NCBI GenBank assembly: GCA_002367815.1
Contig: DFDG01000165.1
Coordinates: forward strand, 1 to 13,251
Reading direction: 5' to 3'
DNA from: Opitutaceae bacterium UBA3033
GTDB taxonomy: Bacteria > Verrucomicrobiota > Verrucomicrobiia > Opitutales > Opitutaceae
DNA: 13,251 nucleotides
Part shown: piece by piece, positions 7,347 to 13,251 of the stretch
Layout of the letters: the number at the start of each line of letters is the position of its first letter
Position numbering within the stretch: position 1 is the first letter of the stretch
Made by a program: the position numbers and the translations under genes
Notes under the pieces: generated by a model
Told to the model about the DNA's origin: nothing
Seen by the model: the letters and a program-made list of their open reading frames with translations, nothing else
The model's database searches: none

Positions 7347-9104
7347 ATGGATCCTTCGACTCCCAAACCTCCTAAAAAAATTCCCCCGGCCGCCAGCGCC
7401 GCTCTTGCCCGTTGGCGCTCCGCCCGCTTTGGCCTCTTCATCCATTGGGGACTTTATGCGATTCCAGCCGGCGTTTGGAAAGGCAAACGCGTGCCCTACA
7501 TCGGCGAATGGATGATGTTTCGCGAAAAAATTCCCGTTGCCACTTACGAAAAATTCGCCGCGCAATTTCACCCCCACAATTTCGACGCCGCCGGTATCGT
7601 CCGCTTGGCGCGTGAAGCCGGTCAGCGCTATTTGGTAATTACCGCGAAGCACCACGACGGCTTCGCAATGTATGATTCCGCATCGAACCCTTACAATGTC
7701 GTCAAAGCCTCACCGTGGCACCATGACCCGATGAAGGATCTGGCCCGCGAATGCAAAAAGCAGGGGGTCATGCTTTGTTTTTACTACTCGCAGGATATTG
7801 ACTGGCATCATCCCGACGGCGCCTGGAACACTTGGGATTTCGATGAGAAAAAGAAAAACACCGACCGTTATCTGCGCGAAAAGGTCTACCCCCAGTTACG
7901 CGAATTGTTAACGAACTACGGGCCGGTTGGCTTGATCTGGTTTGATACCCCGGTGACCACCAGCATCCGGCAGTCAGCCGCCATTCGGCGCTTCGTAAAG
8001 AAAATCCAACCCGGCTGTCTCGTATCTGGCCGCATTGGTCACGGCATGGGCGATTACGGTATTCCGCGTGACAATCAAATGCCTCCCGGTCGGCTGGCGG
8101 GCGATTGGGAAGTTTGTGCCACGCTCAACCACACCTGGGGATTCAAAAAACACGACCACGAGTGGAAATCCGCCCCCGACCTGGTTCGCACCTTGGTCGA
8201 ATCGGCCAGCAAGAACGCAAATTATCTCCTCAACATCGGACCTGATGCCACGGGTCGCGTCCCCGCCTCCAGTGTCTCCCGTTTGCGCGCAATCGGAGAA
8301 TGGTTGCAGGAAAATGGCGCCAGCATTTACGGCACGACCCCGTCACCTTTTGCCCACGATTTTCCTTGGGGGAGAATCACGACCAAGGGCAAAATTCTCT
8401 ACCTCCATCTTTTCGAAAAACCCCCACGCTTTTTCGAACTGCGCGGCCTGCAAACCCGCGTGACCTCCGCCACTCCTCTGCTCGCGCCCGATCGCAAACT
8501 AGGCATTCGTCAGGCTAGCGATACCGCCACGGGAATGGCGGTACTCAAACTCGATTTGCAAGGCGTGCGATTCGCGAACCCCGTCACTGTGCTGAAACTG
8601 CGACTGGCCAAGGATCCTGTAGTCACATCGGGGCCCATCCAGGAGGCGGATGGCACGATTTCCCTGCTCTCGGCCGAAGCCCGACCACGCGCCACCAAAG
8701 GTCAACCCAGCTTGCAGATCAGCCCGCTCGGTTTTACGACGGGTTGGAAAAATACCGCCGACTGGTTGGAGTGGACCGCCACGGTGCTGACTCCCGGTAA
8801 ATTCAAAATCGAAGTGATAACTACTCACCAACATCTCGAACCTTGGAGCGGCGGACACACCGCTCGCATCGAAGCCGCCGGGCGCTCATTGCGCAAAAAA
8901 CTTACCCGCGATGCTGAAGTCGCCTACATTCAAGCTGCCTATTTCCCCCGTATCGCCACCCGCATGGGCCAGATCGAGATCACCGAAACCGGCCTTTTCA
9001 CCCTGCGCATGTTTTTGGATAAAATCCTGCCGCCACCGAAGGACAAGCCACTCTGGGATGACCTCAGCCCACTGGTTGTGAAAGTGCGCCTCTCGCCGGT
9101 TTGA
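7347..9104 (+). CDS. Alpha-L-fucosidase, glycoside hydrolase family 29
   Basis: From ATG 7347 the protein has 585 residues. GH29 landmarks appear in order: FGLFIHWG at 28-35, KHHDGF at 101-106, GLIWFDTP with D200 as the expected catalytic nucleophile, WEVCATLNHTWGF, and NYLLNIGPDATG. GH29 enzymes are retaining exo-hydrolases that release terminal alpha-L-fucose from glycans. The region after about residue 450 looks like an all-beta carbohydrate-binding module (GWKNTADWLEW, then PGKFKIEV and a Gly-Gly-His stretch); this is inference. GTG at 7263 would add 28 residues. Neither start gives a signal peptide, unusual for a glycan-degrading enzyme in such bacteria, so it may act on imported oligosaccharides. 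No transporter, sulfatase or other glycosidase is nearby. sufE follows 4 bp after the stop, so the two may share a transcript. Confidence 0.9.
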   Translation: MDPSTPKPPKKIPPAASAALARWRSARFGLFIHWGLYAIPAGVWKGKRVPYIGEWMMFREKIPVATYEKFAAQFHPHNFDAAGIVRLAREAGQRYLVITAKHHDGFAMYDSASNPYNVVKASPWHHDPMKDLARECKKQGVMLCFYYSQDIDWHHPDGAWNTWDFDEKKKNTDRYLREKVYPQLRELLTNYGPVGLIWFDTPVTTSIRQSAAIRRFVKKIQPGCLVSGRIGHGMGDYGIPRDNQMPPGRLAGDWEVCATLNHTWGFKKHDHEWKSAPDLVRTLVESASKNANYLLNIGPDATGRVPASSVSRLRAIGEWLQENGASIYGTTPSPFAHDFPWGRITTKGKILYLHLFEKPPRFFELRGLQTRVTSATPLLAPDRKLGIRQASDTATGMAVLKLDLQGVRFANPVTVLKLRLAKDPVVTSGPIQEADGTISLLSAEARPRATKGQPSLQISPLGFTTGWKNTADWLEWTATVLTPGKFKIEVITTHQHLEPWSGGHTARIEAAGRSLRKKLTRDAEVAYIQAAYFPRIATRMGQIEITETGLFTLRMFLDKILPPPKDKPLWDDLSPLVVKVRLSPV

Positions 9105-9108
9105 ACGC

Positions 9109-9516
9109 ATGAACCAAGTCGAACGCCAAACCTTCATTGAGAATTTTCTCTTCATTGAGGACGCGCAGGAACGACTTGGCGCCGTGGTGGATAGCGCCCG
9201 CCGACTCACCCCGTTTCCGGCCGATGAACGCACAGAGGCCAATCGAGTCCCGGGCTGCACATCCCAAGTCTGGCTTATCGGCGAGTTGCACGACGGCCAC
9301 TGCCACTTCCGCTGCGACGCCGATGGACCATTGGTGAAGGGACTTGTGGCCTTCCTCTGTGCATGCTACGACGGCAGCACTCCTGCCGATATATTGGCTA
9401 ATGAAACCGATCCTCTCGCCGCACTCGATTTGTTGCGCAACCTCTCGCCCACCCGCCAAAATGGCCTCGCCGCCGTCCGCGCCGCGGTTAGGTCGTTTGC
9501 CCAATCACACATCTGA
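9109..9516 (+). CDS. sufE: SufE-family cysteine desulfurase activator
   Basis: A 135-aa protein of normal SufE length. It has the helical start IENFLFIEDAQERLGAVVD and the diagnostic VPGCTSQVW motif, with C50 as the persulfide-accepting cysteine. SDGP-like DADGPLVKGLVAFLC and LSPTRQNGL also match the family. SufE takes sulfur from the SufS cysteine desulfurase and passes it to the SufBCD scaffold for Fe-S cluster assembly in the cytoplasm. No other suf gene is present in this window. Its start lies 4 bp after the fucosidase stop, which suggests read-through transcription rather than a shared pathway. A stand-alone CsdE-like role cannot be excluded. Confidence 0.93.
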   Translation: MNQVERQTFIENFLFIEDAQERLGAVVDSARRLTPFPADERTEANRVPGCTSQVWLIGELHDGHCHFRCDADGPLVKGLVAFLCACYDGSTPADILANETDPLAALDLLRNLSPTRQNGLAAVRAAVRSFAQSHI

Positions 9517-9526
9517 GTCTCCCCGC

Positions 9527-9664
9527 GAATTACGCGGATGATACAGATACTTCAAACCCTGTAGCCGGTCTCAGCAGACTGCATGACGTTGGTCCTGATA
9601 TCTGTCCCAATCCGAGCCTGCCCGCCAAAGCCTCTTGCGACGTTGGGTGCATCTGTGGTTAAAA
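9527..9664. repeat. Repeat-like intergenic segment with related arms in opposite orientation
   Basis: The sufE-tatD gap (9517-9679) holds no gene. The left end reads GAATTACGCGGATGATACAG (9527-9546) followed by ATAC. The right end reads GCATCTGTGGTTAAAA (9649-9664), whose complement TTTTAACCACAGATGC is built from the same CAGAT/GGAT words. Inside is an imperfect direct repeat: GACGTTGG at 9585-9592 and 9639-9646, each followed at a few bases by ATCTGT (9600-9605 and 9651-9656). Such phrases resemble interspersed intergenic elements I associate with related genomes, but copy number cannot be tested here. Confidence 0.35.
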
Positions 9665-9679
9665 GGCTGACTTCAAATC

Positions 9680-9892
9680 ATGAAACTCTACGACGCGCAT
9701 AATCATCTGCAGGACGAATGGTTGTTGCCCCACATGGATCGCATCGCGGCGGACCTGACCAAAGCCGGGATCGCCGGTGCCGTCGTCAATGGCACCAAGA
9801 CGGACGATTGGTCAACCGTCTCCACCCTCGGCGCCCGCTTCCCTTGGATTGTGCCGAGTTACGGCCTGCGCGTGGATCAACTCGACACGTAG
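9680..9892 (+). pseudogene. tatD: Truncated TatD-family metal-dependent hydrolase (N-terminal remnant)
   Basis: The frame from ATG 9680 encodes only 70 residues before TAG at 9890-9892. The start KLYDAHNHLQDE carries the TatD/amidohydrolase HxH metal-binding pair (H7 and H9). The following AGIAGAVVNGTKTDDWSTV and FPWIVPSYGL match the first two strand-helix units of TatD enzymes. A functional TatD barrel has about 250-270 residues and needs later Glu, His and Asp ligands. None is encoded downstream, because 134 bp later the convergent tcdA gene ends. The expected GLHPW-type segment reads GLRVDQLDT, so the similarity stops just before the TAG. I read it as a gene remnant truncated by deletion or replacement. 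A functional 70-aa protein is possible but unlikely. Confidence 0.7.
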
Positions 9893-10026
9893 GCGGTAAC
9901 GAACTTCAGTCCGCTGTTCCTGTAAGGCTGAACGCTGAACCCGCCCTTGAACTCCCATCGACGCATTTGGCGGAATCAGCGATCCCGCCCTACCATCAAT
10001 TTCTTGAACAAGAGTAACCCAATAGG
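9893..10026. other. Non-coding tail between the tatD remnant and tcdA
   Basis: This short convergent gap contains no credible gene and no intrinsic terminator that I can see. It is rich in GAAC/TGAAC words: GAAC at 9901-9904, tandem GCTGAAC at 9927-9933 and 9934-9940, then TTGAAC twice more. These could be remains of an intergenic repeat that replaced the 3' part of tatD. A frame on the plus strand across 9896-10017 has no TatD similarity. Confidence 0.35.
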
Positions 10027-10815
10027 TTAATTTGCCTCTGCGATCAATCGCACCACTTCGCCGGCGGCGGCCAAACCAAAGGCGCCGGTCACAAATGCGG
10101 CCGTGCCAAAACCGGTGGCGCAGTCGAGTTTGAGGTTGCTGTCCGGTTCCGCCATCGCGCGACAGGTGCCATCGGCCCACGGGAATGCCGGGGACTCGCT
10201 CGACCAAATACAGCGGATTCCAAAATGCATTTTTCCTTTCTGCGTGCCGGGCTTAAAACCATGTTCGCGCCGCAACTTTCGCCGCACCGTGCGCAGTAAT
10301 CCATCACCCCAGGTGTCGCCGAGGTCACCGGCCCGCACTTTCGTCGCATCGCGTTTTCCGGCCGCACCTCCGACCGTCAGCACGGGTCGTCCCAACTCCT
10401 GACATTCCGCCAGCAGCAGCGCCTTGTTGGTTACGCTGTCGATCGCATCGACCACATAGTCAAACTTGGTCTCCAACATACGATCAGCCGATGCCTTGGT
10501 GAAAAACTCCATCAAGGTCATCACTCGACATACCGGGTTTATCAGGCGCACGCGTTCGGCCAGCACCTCAACCTTGGCCCGACCCACCTGACCATCCAGT
10601 GCATGCACCTGCCGGTTGACATTGGTCAAGCACACATCGTCGAGGTCGATCAGGGTCAATGCGCCAATGCCGCTGCGAGCCAGCCCTTCAACCGTCCATG
10701 AACCCACTCCACCTACACCCACGACACACACATGCGCAGCCGAAAGTCGCGCCAATGCCGCACTGCCGAACAAGCGGCTGATGCCACCAAATCGCGCCAA
10801 ATAATCGTCATTCAT
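10027..10815 (-). CDS. tcdA: tRNA threonylcarbamoyladenosine dehydratase (TcdA/CsdL)
   Basis: A 262-aa member of the ThiF/MoeB/E1-like superfamily. The N-terminus YLARFGGISRLFG is TcdA-typical. The nucleotide-binding GVGGVGS is at 33-39, DLDDV at 56-60 and NVNRQ at 64-68. The C-terminal signature LDCATGFGT carries Cys232 and leads into the final helix. TcdA uses ATP to cyclise t6A37 to ct6A in tRNAs that read ANN codons. TcdA works with the CsdA/CsdE sulfur system in E. coli, and a sufE-family gene lies about 0.5 kb away on the other strand, though this may be coincidence. The length matches the family. Its start is 12 bp after the ybdG stop, suggesting one transcript. No strong Shine-Dalgarno precedes ATG 10815. 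Confidence 0.93.
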   Translation of the reverse strand: MNDDYLARFGGISRLFGSAALARLSAAHVCVVGVGGVGSWTVEGLARSGIGALTLIDLDDVCLTNVNRQVHALDGQVGRAKVEVLAERVRLINPVCRVMTLMEFFTKASADRMLETKFDYVVDAIDSVTNKALLLAECQELGRPVLTVGGAAGKRDATKVRAGDLGDTWGDGLLRTVRRKLRREHGFKPGTQKGKMHFGIRCIWSSESPAFPWADGTCRAMAEPDSNLKLDCATGFGTAAFVTGAFGLAAAGEVVRLIAEAN

Positions 10816-10827
10816 GCATTGCAGAAT

Positions 10828-12144
10828 TCACTTCCGATCACCCGCCGATCCCAGAGCGACATGGAAGTCACGCCCCGATGGTTGTTGGAATATCCCTAGA
10901 TCAAACTCACCGATTACTGACATCATGTGATCAAAGATGTCAGCCTGAATCGCTTCGTAGTTGGCCCAAACCGTGTCCTTGGAAAATACATAGATTTCCA
11001 ACGGCAAACCATGCTCGGTCGGAGCCAACTGCCGCACGAGAAAGGTCATCTCCTGGTGGATCTGCGGATGAGCCTTCAGGTAGGCCACACAGTAAGCGCG
11101 GAACGTGCCGACGTTGGTGATCCGTCGCCCGTTGCCCAAAATCTCCAGGTTGGCCTCGCGCTCTTGATTCGCCTGCTTGATCTCTTCGCGCTTGTCCTTG
11201 AGGTAATCCTTGAGCAGGTCGATCTTGCTCCAACATTCGATCAACTCCTCATCGGCAAATCGAATTGATTGCACATCCAGAAACAATGAACGCTTGATCC
11301 GGCGACCACCCGATTCGGACATGCCCCGCCAATTTTTGAACGAATCTGAAATCAGATTGTAGGTGGGAATCGTCGTGATCGTCTTGTCCCAATTCTGCAC
11401 CTTCACCGTGGTGAGAGAGACATCGATCACATCACCATCAGCGCCAGCTTTGGGCATCTCGATCCAATCTCCAACCCGCACCATGTTGTTTACCGAGATC
11501 ATTATTCCGGCCACGAAGCCTAGAATCGCATCGCGAAACACGAGCAACATCACCGCGGTCAAAGCTCCGAGGCCCGATAGCAGGTAGATCGGCGATTTGT
11601 TAAGCACCGTCGCCAGCACCATGATCACGCCAAGTAAACTCGCAACCAGTTTGACGGCTTGAAAAAATCCTTTGATCGGAATCTTTCCCGCGTTCTTACT
11701 TTTCTCGGTTATGATTTGAATCGCATCCAAAATCGCAAAAAATACTGCGAGCAAGATGAGTATTAGGTAGATGTTTACCGCAGCGTTTACGCCAGCCAAC
11801 ACGGCGGAGCTCTCACCCAATGCATTGTCCCCAAAGGCATTGATCACCATCGCTGGGGCCAGATGGGAAAGTCGCGTAAAGACACCCGATTTCAGCAGCG
11901 CATCATCCCACTGTATTCGAGTGTGTTTCACGACCGCAGTTACGGCACTTAGAATCACCTGCTTCGCGATCAAGTTCCCCAACCAGGCCAATGCCAACAG
12001 CAACCCCACGCCGATGGTTGAGGCGGCCAAGGCAGCATCCGCTATTTCCAGGCCGTTCGCGCCCAACCAATCCCTAATCCATGTGATCAAACTTTCCATA
12101 ATGCTTAATGCTTTCTCTACCGAAGCATTCATGCAATCCCACAT
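10828..12144 (-). CDS. ybdG: YbdG-type mechanosensitive channel, MscS family
   Basis: A 438-aa MscS-superfamily protein close in layout to E. coli YbdG (415 aa). Hydrophobic segments lie at about 38-60, 115-143 and 160-181. The pore-lining helix at about 184-218 contains LLSGLGALTAVMLLVFRDAI and GFVAGI. It continues into the beta domain GDWIEMPKAGADGDVIDVSL (225-244) and then VKVQNWDKTITTIPTY and NWRGMSESGGRRIKRS, which are highly characteristic of YbdG. YbdG makes a small-conductance channel linked to mild hypo-osmotic stress. ATG 12144 is used. ATG at codon 5 has a weak GGGA upstream, and codon 16 is a third option. The 12-bp gap to tcdA suggests co-transcription. It diverges from the malic enzyme pseudogene. 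Confidence 0.93.
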   Translation of the reverse strand: MWDCMNASVEKALSIMESLITWIRDWLGANGLEIADAALAASTIGVGLLLALAWLGNLIAKQVILSAVTAVVKHTRIQWDDALLKSGVFTRLSHLAPAMVINAFGDNALGESSAVLAGVNAAVNIYLILILLAVFFAILDAIQIITEKSKNAGKIPIKGFFQAVKLVASLLGVIMVLATVLNKSPIYLLSGLGALTAVMLLVFRDAILGFVAGIMISVNNMVRVGDWIEMPKAGADGDVIDVSLTTVKVQNWDKTITTIPTYNLISDSFKNWRGMSESGGRRIKRSLFLDVQSIRFADEELIECWSKIDLLKDYLKDKREEIKQANQEREANLEILGNGRRITNVGTFRAYCVAYLKAHPQIHQEMTFLVRQLAPTEHGLPLEIYVFSKDTVWANYEAIQADIFDHMMSVIGEFDLGIFQQPSGRDFHVALGSAGDRK

Positions 12145-12357
12145 CCAAATTCTGCGACAATGGTAAAATCTGCCACAATTAAAGTGCCCAACACCTAGCG
12201 ACTATGCAGATCTTGCCATTAGTCTGGTCAGCATGGGACTTGCATAAAAGTGATGATTACCAATTCGCTGTCATTGGTTCTTCTTTCATGCCCGGAGCGG
12301 GGATAACATCCATGCACAAGCCGACCCCATGCCGGGGTTCGGTTCTTTGAACCAATC
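12145..12357. other. Divergent intergenic region with small inverted repeats
   Basis: This 213-bp gap between ybdG and the malic enzyme remnant should hold both promoters, but I could not pick a convincing -35/-10 pair. Small palindromic pieces are visible. ACCAAT (12259-12264) with ATTGGT (12273-12278) is followed by a pyrimidine run. CCCC (12325-12328) pairs with GGGG (12334-12337). GGTTC-TTT-GAACC at 12341-12353 forms a perfect 5-bp hairpin just before the ATG at 12358. Any of these could be operators or chance. Confidence 0.35.
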
Positions 12358-13251
12358 ATGCAAGCCTAACCACATTTACACGGAAAGCGCGGCACCGATC
12401 TTCTCCATGATCCTCTGCTCAACAAAGGCACAGCTTTTACCGAGGCTGAGCGCGATCTGCTGGGACTGCGCGGACTCCTGCCGCCGCGCATTATCACCCA
12501 GGGACAGCAAGTCGCCCGGGTTCTCGAAACTGTGCGCAGCAAGCACACGGACCTCGAACGCTATATCTATCTGATCTCATTGCAGGAGAGAAACGAGAAC
12601 CTGTTTTACCGCCTGGTCATGGACAACGTGGCCGAAATGATGCCGCCCATTTACACGCCCACGGTCGGTCTCGCGTGCCAACGCTACGCCCTGATCTTTC
12701 GCCGCCCGCGTGGTCTTTTCATCAATCTGCGCGATCCGGGCCACATCAAACAAATCTTGCAGAATTGCCCCAAGCCGATGTGCGCATGATCGTCGTCACG
12801 GATGGGGAGCGCATCCTTGGTCTGGGCGATCTCGGCACCAACGGCATGGGCATACCGGTGGGTAAACCTTCACTCTATACCGCCTGCGCCGGGGTCGCCC
12901 CAGAATTCTGTCTGCCTGTCATGCTCGATGCCGGCACCAACAATCAGGAATTGCTGGAAGGCCCACACTACCTTGGCCTCTTGCAAAAACGGGAACGAGG
13001 TCCCGCCTACGACGAGTTTGTCGATGAATTTGTCCAGGCCGTGCAGGAAATTTATCCGCGCGCCTGCATCCAGTTTGAGGATTTCGGCAACGCCAATGCT
13101 TTCCGCCTGGTCCGTGAATATCGCGATCGTATTTGCACTTTCAACGACGACATCCAAGGCACGGCCGCCGTCGCCCTCGTCGGTATTTTATCCGCCTTGC
13201 GTATTACCGGAGGCGAACTCGGCGCTTAGCGTATCCTCTTCCAGGGCGCGG
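12358..13251 (+). pseudogene. maeA: Malic enzyme (MaeA-type, NAD-dependent class), disrupted and partial at the right edge
   Basis: Large-class malic enzyme sequence is recognisable across two frames. Frame 1 (12358 to 12789) gives M-Q-A-stop-P-H-L-H-G-K-R, then GTDLLHDPLLNKGTAFTEAE, GLRGLLPPR, NENLFYRLV and the YTPTVGLACQRYALIF signature. After one base is lost near 12768-12771 (CCCC), homology continues in frame 2: ADVRMIVVTDGERILGLGDL, GIPVGK, QFEDF (metal ligands) and FNDDIQGTAAVAL. Frame 2 then stops at TAG 13227-13229, where RILFQGA should continue into the NAD-binding domain. No alternative start exists between the TAA (12367-12369) and GTG 12532. Conserved positions are also altered: GKPSLYT for the usual GKLSLYT beside the catalytic Lys, and RILFQGA for RILFLGAG. 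The intact enzyme decarboxylates malate to pyruvate. Sequencing or assembly error is the main alternative to true decay. Confidence 0.85.

Noticed and set aside
9718..10017. A 99-codon plus-strand frame overlapping the tatD remnant
   Set aside because: Its first half is an out-of-frame reading of the TatD-like sequence, rich in Arg and His. The second half has no family resemblance, so it is not a continuation of TatD.
12367..12369. Stop-codon recoding of the in-frame TAA in the malic enzyme
   Set aside because: There is no recoding context, the codon is TAA rather than TGA, and a frameshift and a further stop follow. Loss of function or sequence error is simpler.
12329..12574. A plus-strand frame from ATG 12329 as an alternative N-terminus of the malic enzyme
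   Set aside because: The malic-enzyme residues (DPLLNKGTAFTEAE) are in another frame. This one gives low-complexity Ser/Cys-rich sequence.
1..13251. CRISPR arrays, tRNA or rRNA genes, insertion sequences and prophage or defence genes
   Set aside because: On reading both strands I found no regularly spaced repeats, no cloverleaf-like or rRNA-like segments and no transposase, integrase or defence motifs.

Overview
The window looks like the chromosome of a Gram-negative bacterium, plausibly a Verrucomicrobiota member of Opitutae type. This is inferred from gene content: a TPR/ExbB/ExbD/TonB-like envelope operon, a LemA plus membrane-M48 pair, a GH29 fucosidase and a YbdG-type channel. Start codons generally lack a clear Shine-Dalgarno sequence. 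No rRNA, tRNA, CRISPR array, transposase or phage gene was seen. I had no database access, so family calls rest on recognised motifs.

Left arm (1-4484, minus strand): a compact operon read right to left. It encodes an exported TPR-repeat protein, an ExbB/TolQ-like protein, an ExbD/TolR-like protein and a membrane-anchored TonB-like protein cut by the left edge. The last two genes overlap by ATGA. Together they should form a trans-envelope energising complex. However, the residues matching E. coli ExbB E176 and T181 and ExbD D25 are Gln, Ala and Asn here, so its ion coupling is in doubt. This is the most interesting signal in the window.

Middle (4552-9516, plus strand): lemA and a 663-aa membrane zinc protease (M48) form a familiar pair, separated by a stem-loop. 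A GH29 alpha-L-fucosidase without a visible signal peptide follows, then sufE only 4 bp downstream.

Right part (9517-13251): this part mixes intact and decayed genes. A repeat-like intergenic segment precedes a 70-codon remnant of a TatD-type hydrolase. Reading towards it on the minus strand are tcdA (tRNA t6A dehydratase) and a YbdG-type MscS channel, 12 bp apart and apparently co-transcribed. At the right edge a large malic enzyme gene on the plus strand carries an in-frame TAA at codon 4, a one-base frameshift and an in-frame TAG, plus missense changes at conserved positions. It is either a real pseudogene or a poorly resolved assembly.
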